NCBI GenBank assembly: GCA_015485845.1
Contig: WFSU01000215.1
Location: 1-7,879 of the forward strand
DNA length: 7,879 nucleotides
Reading direction: 5' to 3'
DNA from: Nitratifractor sp.
Lineage (GTDB): Bacteria > Campylobacterota > Campylobacteria > Campylobacterales > Sulfurovaceae
Below the pieces are notes generated by a model, which saw nothing but the letters and a program-made list of their open reading frames with translations, did no database searches and was not told the origin of the DNA. Made by a program: the position numbers and the translations under genes. The first letter of the stretch is position 1; each line of letters starts with the position of its first letter. This document shows positions 1-6,539 of this stretch, piece after piece.

Positions 1-1367
<1,367 letters not shown>

Positions 1368-1396
1368 AATTGTATGCCTCGTCAGGAAATGGAGGG

Positions 1397-1402
1397 ATTA
1401 TA
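1397..1402 (-). promoter_or_regulatory. -10 element of the ileS promoter
   Basis: On the minus strand a perfect TATAAT lies about 30 nt before the ileS ATG, so the predicted transcription start falls near 1390 and leaves a leader of roughly 23 nt. I see no good -35 hexamer at the right distance. That is common in Campylobacterota, whose sigma70 promoters often rely on the -10 box alone. Confidence 0.6.
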
Positions 1403-1444
1403 TCGAAAAGTGACTAAGGGGATGTCTTGAATGCTCTATTATGG

Positions 1445-1450
1445 TATAAT
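1445..1450 (+). promoter_or_regulatory. -10 element immediately before pncC
   Basis: A perfect TATAAT ends 6 nt before the pncC ATG at 1457. With the usual 6-7 nt between the -10 box and the first transcribed base, transcription would start at or next to the A of the ATG, giving a leaderless message. No Shine-Dalgarno-like purine run lies in the gap (ATCGCC), which fits. No convincing -35 is present. Confidence 0.6.
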
Positions 1451-1456
1451 ATCGCC

Positions 1457-1936
1457 ATGAAAACGTTACCTGAACTCACACAATCCATCATGCGCACCCT
1501 CGAAGCGAGAGGAGAGAGCATCACGTTTGCCGAAAGTTGCACCGGCGGACAACTCGCCGCAGCGTTTACGGCTATTTCCGGCGCTTCAGCCGTGTTCAAC
1601 GGCTCAGTCGTCAGCTACGCCAATACCATCAAAGAGCAATGGTTGGGTGTGCGACCCTCCACCCTCGAACAATACGGTGCTGTCAGCCGTGAATGTGTCG
1701 CTGAAATGCTCAGCGGTGTCCTGAACATGGCACACGCCGACTACGCCATTGCCGTCTCCGGAATTGCCGGCCCCACCGGAGGGACTCCCGACAAGCCGGT
1801 CGGCACGGTCTACATCGGGATTCAGACACCCGAGACATCCACTATTTATCACCACGTCTTTGAGGGGAATCGTGAAAGCGTCCAGCATCAATCGGTTGAA
1901 TTTGCCATCAAAACCCTGCATGAAATGATAAAATAA
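1457..1936 (+). CDS. pncC: CinA C-terminal-domain protein, nicotinamide-nucleotide amidase
   Basis: Predicted cytoplasmic enzyme that deamidates nicotinamide mononucleotide to nicotinate mononucleotide in pyridine-nucleotide recycling. The 159-aa product is the stand-alone CinA C-terminal domain, close in length to E. coli PncC (about 165 aa), with no N-terminal MoaB/competence domain. Visible motifs: FAESCTGG at residues 24-31 (the conserved Ser-Cys-Thr active-site loop), GAVS at 74-77, the glycine-rich SGIAGPTGG at 101-109, and KPVGTV at 113-118. ATG 1457 is chosen because it aligns with the family start. An in-frame TTG at 1427 preceded by AAGGGG would add ten residues (ending YNIA), but it lies upstream of the TATAAT. 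The gene is divergent from ileS and followed by the tRNA promoter. The family is secure; the exact biochemical role is carried over from the family. Confidence 0.92.
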   Translation: MKTLPELTQSIMRTLEARGESITFAESCTGGQLAAAFTAISGASAVFNGSVVSYANTIKEQWLGVRPSTLEQYGAVSRECVAEMLSGVLNMAHADYAIAVSGIAGPTGGTPDKPVGTVYIGIQTPETSTIYHHVFEGNRESVQHQSVEFAIKTLHEMIK

Positions 1937-1966
1937 TAAAATTTTTCATTTTTCGCCGAAAATCCC

Positions 1967-1995
1967 TTGACAATTCAAACTTTATCGGCTATAAT
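1967..1995 (+). promoter_or_regulatory. Consensus sigma70 promoter of the tRNA cluster
   Basis: A perfect TTGACA (1967-1972) and a perfect TATAAT (1990-1995) are separated by 17 nt, the optimal spacing. The predicted start near 2002 is about 29 nt before the mature 5' end of tRNA-Lys. This is the only textbook -35/-10 pair in the window, as expected for a strongly expressed stable-RNA operon. The downstream tRNAs have no equally good promoter and are probably co-transcribed from here. Confidence 0.9.
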
Positions 1996-2030
1996 TCTGC
2001 CCACTTAAAGCAAGTAGCTTTTTATTTCGT

Positions 2031-2106
2031 GACCCGTTAGCTCAGTTGGTAGAGCAATTCCCTTTTAAGGAATGGGCCCTAGGTTCGAATCCTAGACGGG
2101 TCACCA
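2031..2106 (+). tRNA. tRNA-Lys (anticodon TTT)
   Basis: Cloverleaf of 76 nt with encoded CCA. Acceptor arms GACCCGT/ACGGGTC pair fully; the D arm is GCTCAGTTGGTAGAGC; the anticodon stem ATTCC/GGAAT closes the loop CTTTTAA with TTT at 2064-2066; the T arm is CTAGG TTCGAAT CCTAG; discriminator A precedes CCA. It is the first gene of the cluster behind the consensus promoter. Confidence 0.97.
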
Positions 2107-2134
2107 CGTTAACTTGATAGTTTTGGATCTAGAT

Positions 2135-2210
2135 GACCCTTTCATCTAGTGGCCAAGGATGCTACGTTTTCATCGTAGTCACAGAGGTTCAAATCCTCTA
2201 AGGGTCGCCA
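2135..2210 (+). tRNA. tRNA-Glu (anticodon TTC)
   Basis: Cloverleaf of 76 nt. Acceptor arms GACCCTT/AAGGGTC, anticodon stem CTACG/CGTAG with loop TTTTCAT and anticodon TTC at 2169-2171, T arm AGAGG TTCAAAT CCTCT, discriminator G and encoded CCA. The segment TTTCATCTAGTGGCC is the usual tRNA-Glu D-arm signature. It lies 28 nt after tRNA-Lys. The seven bases CTAGATG at its 5' boundary are complementary to CATCTAG in its own D region (see findings). Confidence 0.97.
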
Positions 2211-2227
2211 ACCTCAGTCAACATCGG

Positions 2228-2303
2228 GGTCGCTTAGCTCAGTTGGTAGAGCGCCACCCTTACAAGGTGGATGTCATAAGTTCGAGTCTTATAGCGACCA
2301 CCA
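2228..2303 (+). tRNA. tRNA-Val (anticodon TAC)
   Basis: Cloverleaf of 76 nt. Acceptor arms GGTCGCT/AGCGACC, D arm GCTCAGTTGGTAGAGC identical to that of the neighbouring tRNA-Lys, anticodon stem CCACC/GGTGG with loop CTTACAA and anticodon TAC at 2261-2263, T loop TTCGAGT, discriminator A and encoded CCA. It follows tRNA-Glu by 17 nt. Confidence 0.97.
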
Positions 2304-2310
2304 TTTGATA

Positions 2311-2400
2311 GAACGCGAAATGAGCAAAGCTCATTTTCAGCTACGCTAACGCTGTGTTTACTTCAGCAGTAGGCTCGCGAAACTAGTTTCGCAGGGTGTT
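2311..2400. repeat. Two-palindrome module inserted between tRNA-Val and tRNA-Asp
   Basis: The 117-nt gap between tRNA-Val and tRNA-Asp is far longer than the other spacers (28 and 17 nt). It holds an 8-bp perfect hairpin, AAATGAGC-AAA-GCTCATTT (2318-2336), and about 40 nt later a perfect 16-bp palindrome, GCGAAACTAGTTTCGC (2377-2392). Each palindrome begins within a CGCGAAA word (2314-2320 and 2376-2382). No open frame or tRNA fits here. The paired-hairpin design resembles REP-like or MITE-like elements, or RNA processing sites in the tRNA precursor. The sequence alone does not decide between these. Confidence 0.55.
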
Positions 2401-2420
2401 CAAAAAGTATTTTTTTTGGT

Positions 2421-2497
2421 GCGGCGGTAGTTCAGTTGGTTAGAATACCTGCCTGTCACGCAGGGGGTCGCGAGTTCGAGTCTCGTCCGCCGCGCCA
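2421..2497 (+). tRNA. tRNA-Asp (anticodon GTC)
   Basis: Cloverleaf of 77 nt. Acceptor arms GCGGCGG/CCGCCGC pair fully, the D arm includes TTCAGTTGGTTAGAA, the anticodon stem CCTGC/GCAGG carries loop CTGTCAC with anticodon GTC at 2455-2457, the T loop is TTCGAGT, discriminator G, encoded CCA. It is the last gene of the cluster. Eight T residues lie at 2410-2417 just upstream. A run of seven T residues at 2512-2518, in a pyrimidine-rich tract shortly downstream, may mark the end of the operon, though no classical terminator hairpin stands directly before it. Confidence 0.97.
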
Positions 2498-2537
2498 CCC
2501 ATTTTCATTTCTTTTTTTCTCCTTTTGAAATAGAAAC

Positions 2538-2602
2538 CATAGCCCGGTTCCACACCTCCTCCTCCTTTTGAATCAAGAACTTAACAATCATCCCGGGCTA
2601 TG
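2538..2602. repeat. Inverted repeat with a CCTCC-rich loop
   Basis: CATAGCCCGG (2538-2547) and CCGGGCTATG (2593-2602) are a perfect 10-bp inverted repeat around a 45-nt loop. The loop contains CCTCCTCCTCC at 2555-2565, which would be complementary to Shine-Dalgarno sequences if transcribed rightward. The element sits in the 198-nt gap between tRNA-Asp and the next gene. It could be a structured RNA, a termination structure of the tRNA operon, or an end-marker of a decayed element. Confidence 0.5.
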
Positions 2603-2655
2603 ATTCTGATTCTCATTTCCTCAAGGTTTTCACCCTTTTCTCTCACCTCTTCTGG

Positions 2656-2661
2656 TATACT
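2656..2661 (+). promoter_or_regulatory. Extended -10 of the 106-aa protein gene
   Basis: TGGTATACT supplies an extended -10 (TG-N-TATACT), 34 nt before the ATG at 2696. The predicted start is near 2668, so the transcript would keep the AAAGAGG ribosome binding site at 2681-2687. No obvious -35. Confidence 0.5.
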
Positions 2662-2695
2662 TATGCAAAACATTTTAGTCAAAGAGGAAAATACT

Positions 2696-3016
2696 ATGAT
2701 CGATCCAGAAGCTTATAACGAAGAGACCGACGGCACACTCCTGACCGTCTCTGCCGAAATCTTCTCCGTCGAGCCCGAAGGGTTCGAGATCCACGTCACC
2801 AATGATGAAAAAAATGAAAAAAAAGTCTTCACCTCTGCACGGGGATATGCTGAGTATCTTATCGAGTCGGTTGATTCTTCGCGCAAAGACAACTTCGTTG
2901 CCCCCTGGCTCCCCTCCCCCCATGCACGTCGCTACGACATTGATCTGGTCGGGATGGAGCTGAGTATGATGCAGGAGTGGATGGAAAAGGAGCTCGGGGA
3001 GGCGCAGATGGGCTGA
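2696..3016 (+). CDS. Small acidic protein of unknown function (106 aa)
   Basis: I do not recognise a family. The start is ATG 2696, with AAAGAGG at 2681-2687 eight nt upstream. An in-frame ATG at 2600 would add 32 residues but lies before the likely promoter and has no ribosome binding site. The product has no signal peptide or membrane segment and is rich in Glu and Asp. A predicted beta-rich stretch (LLTVSAEIFSV, GFEIHVTND) comes first, then a short charged EKNEKK segment, a helix around YAEYLIESV, a Pro-rich link (APWLPSPHARR) and an acidic C-terminal helix (MMQEWMEKELGE). Codon use matches the neighbours, which supports a real gene. The frame crosses runs of 7 and 8 A residues near 2806-2822. 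It converges on the CAP-domain gene with one base between the two stop codons. Confidence 0.8.
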   Translation: MIDPEAYNEETDGTLLTVSAEIFSVEPEGFEIHVTNDEKNEKKVFTSARGYAEYLIESVDSSRKDNFVAPWLPSPHARRYDIDLVGMELSMMQEWMEKELGEAQMG

Positions 3017-3017
3017 C

Positions 3018-4295
3018 CTATCGCACTACCTTGATCCGGACACGCCGTCCGCTTCCTTTGATCTCAAACCCTCGTGTCTGCTCCGGATCGAGCACCAGCC
3101 GCATCGTGTTGCGATCAACAAACCGGACATACACATCCCCCGGATACTGCATCGTCCCCAACACATCGTGCGGATTGGTTGGCTCGAAGTAGAGCCAGTA
3201 CCCTTTGCCCGCTTTGAGCGTGAGGGTTGTCTTTTTTTTTCGGATCGTTTTCAGTGTTTCGACCGGGTGTATTGTCGTGAAATTCCACGTCAGTGTGCGG
3301 GTTTTCCTTTTGTGCCGGTAGACCAGTTTCGCCCGGTACGTTGTCCCGTATTTCAGCCGTTTCAACGGCAACAGTGCAAATTGGCGCCGGGTCAGTTTAT
3401 GATTGGGGTCGGTGCCTTTGGTAAGGAGACGTACCGGTGTCATTTTCCCTCCCCCCTCTTCAAACAGTTCAAATGAGACCAGGGTCACTTTCCGAAAAAA
3501 CCGGTCATTAAACTCCACACTCACCGGGAAGCCGCTCACATCGTATCCGGGAAGCGGATCGGGTGTCTCCTGATAAAAGACCGGAGAGACATCCGTCTGC
3601 CCATCGTACGGATAGATCAAAATCTTTGGATTGCTCTCCTTGATGGCATTACGGGCTCGATCGTATGCCCGGGCATCGATCCGATGTTTGGTATCGGCAC
3701 AGACCCCATAGACGTACCGTCCGGTACCGTGGAAACTTCGGGTAGAACACAGACGCGCTATTTCGCTGTTGCCCATCAGATAGACGAAGGCGGTATTGCG
3801 GGCATCTTTTTTGTCCTGAGCGATCCCAATCCCCACCTCATCAAATGAAGGATTCAAAAATCCAAACCGATGGTAAATTGCTGAAAAGAGACCGTGAAGG
3901 GACTCGAGGCCGTTCCGGCTTCGCGTCGAGAGATTCTCCCCAACAAAACGTGCCTTGTATCCTGCCCGCAATGCCCGATCCATCGGTGCCGATCCGGTAA
4001 ATCCTTTTTGGGTGCTCTTCTCAAAATGGGAAGAAATTTTGTGTCGCACCAGATAGTCGGCATGCGCCTGAGCCGCTTGCTGAAGAGCTGTATTTTCCTG
4101 GAGACTGGACATCCCGAGTGTCCCCCGGATTTCGTTAAGGGTTGTGAATGCTTCAAGTCGCTCGTGGGCAATATTTTCCATCGGAGGACGCGTGACCGTC
4201 CGGACGGTATGGGGCGATGCTTCTGCCTTCTGGTCGATCCACAACCAGGCCAAACCCGCCACCAGAATAACCAGCACTACCACACTTTTACGCAT
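3018..4295 (-). CDS. Exported CAP/SCP-domain protein with probable Ig-like C-terminal region
   Basis: 425 aa from ATG 4295, which has GGAGG five nt upstream; GTG 4310 and ATG 4307 are alternatives that lose this signal. Residues 5-20 form a hydrophobic core after MRKS, followed by AEA at 24-26, a plausible signal peptidase I site, so the protein is probably periplasmic or released. Residues about 47-160 look like a CAP domain (SCP/PR-1/YkwD type): RLEAFTTLNEIR, His90 in SSHFE, Glu120 in GENL, and His142 in YHRFGFLNP followed by VGIGIA; these match the His/Glu cavity residues of the family. Residues about 225-345 (from YPYDGQTDVSPVF to WNFTT) resemble a bacterial Ig-like fold; the last 80 residues are beta-rich and basic. 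Cys183 and Cys199 could form a disulphide. No enzymatic activity is established for most bacterial CAP proteins, so the role is unknown, with a cell-envelope function likely. Confidence 0.85.
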   Translation of the reverse strand: MRKSVVVLVILVAGLAWLWIDQKAEASPHTVRTVTRPPMENIAHERLEAFTTLNEIRGTLGMSSLQENTALQQAAQAHADYLVRHKISSHFEKSTQKGFTGSAPMDRALRAGYKARFVGENLSTRSRNGLESLHGLFSAIYHRFGFLNPSFDEVGIGIAQDKKDARNTAFVYLMGNSEIARLCSTRSFHGTGRYVYGVCADTKHRIDARAYDRARNAIKESNPKILIYPYDGQTDVSPVFYQETPDPLPGYDVSGFPVSVEFNDRFFRKVTLVSFELFEEGGGKMTPVRLLTKGTDPNHKLTRRQFALLPLKRLKYGTTYRAKLVYRHKRKTRTLTWNFTTIHPVETLKTIRKKKTTLTLKAGKGYWLYFEPTNPHDVLGTMQYPGDVYVRFVDRNTMRLVLDPEQTRGFEIKGSGRRVRIKVVR

Positions 4296-4354
4296 CCATG
4301 CCTCCATCACACAGTATTCTTGTCACTGATCTTACCGAAAATTTACCTTTTTTC

Positions 4355-4362
4355 AGTATAAT
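4355..4362. promoter_or_regulatory. Overlapping -10 boxes on both strands between the CAP and ankyrin genes
   Basis: On the plus strand TATAAT lies at 4357-4362, 29 nt before the ankyrin-gene ATG. On the minus strand the same bases read TATACT (4360-4355), about 60 nt before the CAP-protein start. The plus-strand box is the better one; minus-strand use is inference. No strong -35 is seen for either. Confidence 0.5.
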
Positions 4363-4391
4363 CCTCCCCAAAAATATTTAGGAGTTTACTG

Positions 4392-4850
4392 ATGACATTC
4401 AATGAAGCAGCCGAACAATACCCCATCCTCGCCGAGCAGCGTGACGTGCTTGAAAAAGCCGGCCTGGTCAAAGACGACGTTGATCTCCACAAAATCGCGG
4501 TCTATTTCATCCGCAAGGACACCGAAGCTTTCAAAAAGATGATCGAGCAGGGTTACGACGTTAATGCCCGTGAAACCGGCGATTTCGGTTCTCCACTGCT
4601 CCACAACACCATCCGTTTCGCCAACATGGAAGCATTTAAATTCCTCATCGATCAGGGCGCGGACATCAATGCCACCGACAATGTCAACTACTCGCCTCTC
4701 ATCGAAGCCGTCGTCGACGGTCAGTTGGAGTTTGGCAAGATCCTCGTCGAGCTGGGTGCCGACAAAACTATCGCCAATAAAATGGGTGCCACCGCTGCAG
4801 CACTGGCCAACAAATTCGGCCGGTTTGAATTTCTCCCCATTCTGGGCTGA
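4392..4850 (+). CDS. Small ankyrin-repeat protein
   Basis: 152 aa, no signal peptide, so probably cytoplasmic. The start is ATG 4392, with AGGAG at 4380-4384 seven nt upstream. After an N-terminal helical region (1-35), ankyrin-type repeats follow: about 43-62 (FKKMIEQGYDVNAR), 66-95 (GSPLLHNTIRFANMEAFKFL then IDQGADINA), 99-128 (NYSPLIEAVVDGQLEFGKIL then VELGADKTIA) and a final capping repeat at 132-150 (GATAAALANKFGRFEFLPIL). The G-A/Y-D-x-N turn motifs are clear. Ankyrin repeats bind other proteins; nothing in the sequence shows the partner. It is a single-gene unit divergent from the CAP gene, with a hairpin just after its stop. Confidence 0.9.
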   Translation: MTFNEAAEQYPILAEQRDVLEKAGLVKDDVDLHKIAVYFIRKDTEAFKKMIEQGYDVNARETGDFGSPLLHNTIRFANMEAFKFLIDQGADINATDNVNYSPLIEAVVDGQLEFGKILVELGADKTIANKMGATAAALANKFGRFEFLPILG

Positions 4851-4857
4851 TCCTTTT

Positions 4858-4906
4858 ACACAGGTCGTTTCTCACGACTTGTGTGCCCGACTCTAATCCT
4901 TTTTTT
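4858..4906 (+). terminator. Candidate terminator of the ankyrin gene
   Basis: ACACAGGTCGT (4858-4868) pairs with ACGACTTGTGT (4874-4884) over 11 bp, with one G-T wobble and a 5-nt loop, starting 8 nt after the ankyrin stop codon. Seven T residues follow at 4900-4906, but 15 nt beyond the stem rather than directly after it, so this is not a textbook intrinsic terminator. Confidence 0.45.
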
Positions 4907-4908
4907 AC

Positions 4909-4914
4909 TACAAT
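4909..4914 (+). promoter_or_regulatory. -10-like box immediately before the LFTR-like gene
   Basis: TACAAT ends 7 nt before ATG 4922. The gap (CCCTCTC) is pyrimidine-rich and has no Shine-Dalgarno sequence. Placement and lack of a binding site mirror pncC, suggesting a second leaderless message. Confidence 0.4.
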
Positions 4915-4921
4915 CCCTCTC

Positions 4922-5641
4922 ATGGAACCCGCACCCCGTATTTTGCCGCACCTGTCGCTTCACGACCTCAAAAACCCTATCCTGCTGCAGGCCATGCTTA
5001 GCAACCTGAAAGACGATTATTACTGGAGCGATGATTTCTCCCCCGAGTTTTACACGGCGCAGGCACGCGCAGGTTTCATGGCGGTCACTGAGATCCATCA
5101 GGGGCGCGAACTGCTCCTCCCTGAGCTCCAGCGCAGCTACGCACTGCTTGATTTTGATTCGCTCCATGTCAGCCGTCATGTCCGGCGCATCCTCAAGCGA
5201 ATCCACCCCACCCTGCATGTGGGATACTCCCTCAATACGGTTGCCGAAAAGATCCAGTCCCATCACAAACACGCCTGGCTTACACCCCGTTACCTCACCA
5301 CACTCAAGGCTGTCAACCGCCTCGACAATGACCTCCATGTCGTCTCCATACTGATGCGACAAGAAGGCACCATTACCGCCGGTGAGATCGGCTACATTTT
5401 GGGCCGGACATACACCAGTCTGAGCGGTTTCAGCTCCCGCGATCCCCGCTACCGCCACCATGGCATCGTGCAGATGGTACTCCTCTCCCAATGGCTGGAA
5501 GCACACGGATTTGCCTTCTGGAATCTCGGCCAACCCTGGATGCCGTACAAATTCGCTCTTGGAGCCCGGGAATACACCCGTCAGGATTTTCTCCGTCGCT
5601 GGCAGAATGCGATCCGAAAGCCCCTCCCCCGCTTTCTATAA
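4922..5641 (+). CDS. Divergent leucyl/phenylalanyl-tRNA-protein transferase-like acyltransferase
   Basis: 239 aa, soluble. Known LFTR/Aat enzymes move Leu or Phe from charged tRNA to the N-terminus of proteins, marking them for ClpAP; they adopt a GNAT-like fold. The landmarks appear in family order: LHVSRHVRR at residues 81-89 (compare lHvSRsLrr), AWLTPRYLTTLKAV at 118-131 (compare the TWI..aM..AY region), a core GEIGYILGRTYTSLSGF at 154-170 in the place of the GG.yG...F.GESMFS core, helix IVQMVLLSQWLEAHGF, then FWNLGQ at 199-204 and LGAREYTRQDFL at 213-224. Aligned back from LGA, the Gln matches E. coli Aat Gln188 but the Asp of LIDCQ has no equivalent; Leu or Asn stands there. So a changed substrate or activity is possible. 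ATG 4922 is preferred to GTG 4883, which lies inside the hairpin of the upstream gene. Family membership is likely; equivalence to aat is not shown. Confidence 0.75.
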   Translation: MEPAPRILPHLSLHDLKNPILLQAMLSNLKDDYYWSDDFSPEFYTAQARAGFMAVTEIHQGRELLLPELQRSYALLDFDSLHVSRHVRRILKRIHPTLHVGYSLNTVAEKIQSHHKHAWLTPRYLTTLKAVNRLDNDLHVVSILMRQEGTITAGEIGYILGRTYTSLSGFSSRDPRYRHHGIVQMVLLSQWLEAHGFAFWNLGQPWMPYKFALGAREYTRQDFLRRWQNAIRKPLPRFL

Positions 5642-5660
5642 CACATTTCGTGGCGCTTTG

Positions 5661-5688
5661 TTGTCCCGCAAGTTTTTTGTGCTATAAT
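5661..5688 (+). promoter_or_regulatory. Promoter of the L,D-transpeptidase gene
   Basis: An extended -10, TGCTATAAT (hexamer 5683-5688), is preceded by TTGTCC (5661-5666) at a 16-nt spacing. The predicted start is near 5695, leaving a leader of about 24 nt that keeps the AAAGGA ribosome binding site at 5706-5711. Confidence 0.65.
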
Positions 5689-5718
5689 CCTTCATATTAT
5701 CTACCAAAGGAATATGGA

Positions 5719-6465
5719 GTGAAATCATCCCTGAATACACCATTTTTTGTGATGCTAATTGCTTTGATTAGCTTCGGGTCTGTCGCGCAGGCCAATGTCA
5801 ACCCCATGGACATTCTCAACGGACGCACGCATCGAACCACCAAACGCCATAAGCGCTACATCAAGCTCCCCGTCCGCTGGGTCGCCTCCAAGCGCTCCCT
5901 CGCCAGCTACGGCCGTATGAAACACGAATACCTCGGTCCGGTACACAACTCTCCGGCAGTCTCCGGAGGTTTCGATCCCGAGGTCTACACTCATCATGTC
6001 CTCACCAACAAGCCCCGGCTCGAAGCCAAAGCAATCGACGGGCCTCTCCCCCAGGACTACAGCAGACTTTTCCTCAAGTCCAAAACACTGCTCTCTCCCA
6101 CTAAGGTACACCTCAAAATCGTCGTGGACAAATCGGTACAACGCATCTACGTCTACAAAGATCTCGAACAACTCTATACCTTCAAATCCTCCACCGGAAA
6201 AGCCGGACACCGTACCCCTAACGGTGTTTTCAAGCCCTACTCCCTGGAGAGCATGCATTACTCACGCAAATATTACAACTCCCCTATGCCTTGGAGCACT
6301 TTTTTTAACAACGGCATCGCCATCCACGGTACCGAAGCGATCTACCAACTCGGTCACGCCGCCTCTCACGGCTGCGTCCGTACCCATCCCGTCAGCGCCC
6401 GCCGCATCTACAATCTCATCCGAAAATACGGCCGTAAAAATACCACGGTAATCGTCACGAATTAG
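5719..6465 (+). CDS. Exported YkuD-type L,D-transpeptidase
   Basis: 248 aa beginning at GTG 5719, seven nt after AAAGGA (5706-5711). The frame extends upstream, but only GTG 5719 gives a correct signal peptide: KSSL, a hydrophobic stretch at 9-22 and an AQA cleavage site at 24-26. Residues about 130-247 are the YkuD domain: VHLKIVVDKSVQRIYVY, GKAGHRTPNGVF, His203 in IAIHGT and the catalytic signature HAASHGCVRTH with nucleophile Cys219, His217 and Arg221. Such enzymes make or remodel 3-3 peptidoglycan crosslinks or attach proteins to meso-diaminopimelate in the periplasm; in curved Campylobacterota, related proteins shape the cell. Residues 27-128 are basic, then linker-like, with no domain I recognise. 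An out-of-frame ATG-GAG-TGA overlaps the start codon. The gene is convergent with arfB. Confidence 0.92.
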   Translation: MKSSLNTPFFVMLIALISFGSVAQANVNPMDILNGRTHRTTKRHKRYIKLPVRWVASKRSLASYGRMKHEYLGPVHNSPAVSGGFDPEVYTHHVLTNKPRLEAKAIDGPLPQDYSRLFLKSKTLLSPTKVHLKIVVDKSVQRIYVYKDLEQLYTFKSSTGKAGHRTPNGVFKPYSLESMHYSRKYYNSPMPWSTFFNNGIAIHGTEAIYQLGHAASHGCVRTHPVSARRIYNLIRKYGRKNTTVIVTN

Positions 6466-6539
6466 AGCGATACGATCTTGACCGATTTGAGGCAAAGCAC
6501 TTCACAAGCACCTCCACAATAAACACATTAATTTTCATG

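Noticed and set aside
1427..1456. TTG start for pncC with AAGGGG upstream
   Set aside because: It would add ten residues not expected in the family, and it lies upstream of the TATAAT that best explains transcription. It is kept only as an alternative.
2498..2530. Classical intrinsic terminator after tRNA-Asp
   Set aside because: A T-rich tract is present, but no separate GC-rich hairpin precedes it; only the tRNA itself could act as the structure.
2600..2695. Upstream ATG extending the 106-aa protein by 32 residues
   Set aside because: It lies before the extended -10, overlaps the inverted-repeat arm and has no ribosome binding site, while ATG 2696 has a good one.
2804..2823. Runs of 7 and 8 A as a phase-variable or programmed slippage site in the 106-aa gene
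   Set aside because: The frame is intact and normal on both sides, and runs this short are common; nothing shows a functional alternative frame.
4883..4921. GTG start extending the LFTR-like protein
   Set aside because: It falls in the 3' arm of the hairpin after the ankyrin gene and has no ribosome binding site.
5491..5718. N-terminal extension of the L,D-transpeptidase frame
   Set aside because: It overlaps the LFTR-like gene in another frame, and only GTG 5719 gives a ribosome binding site and a signal peptide.
6466..6539. Shared terminator between the convergent L,D-transpeptidase and arfB genes
   Set aside because: No stable stem followed by a T-run is visible on either strand, only short imperfect complementarity.
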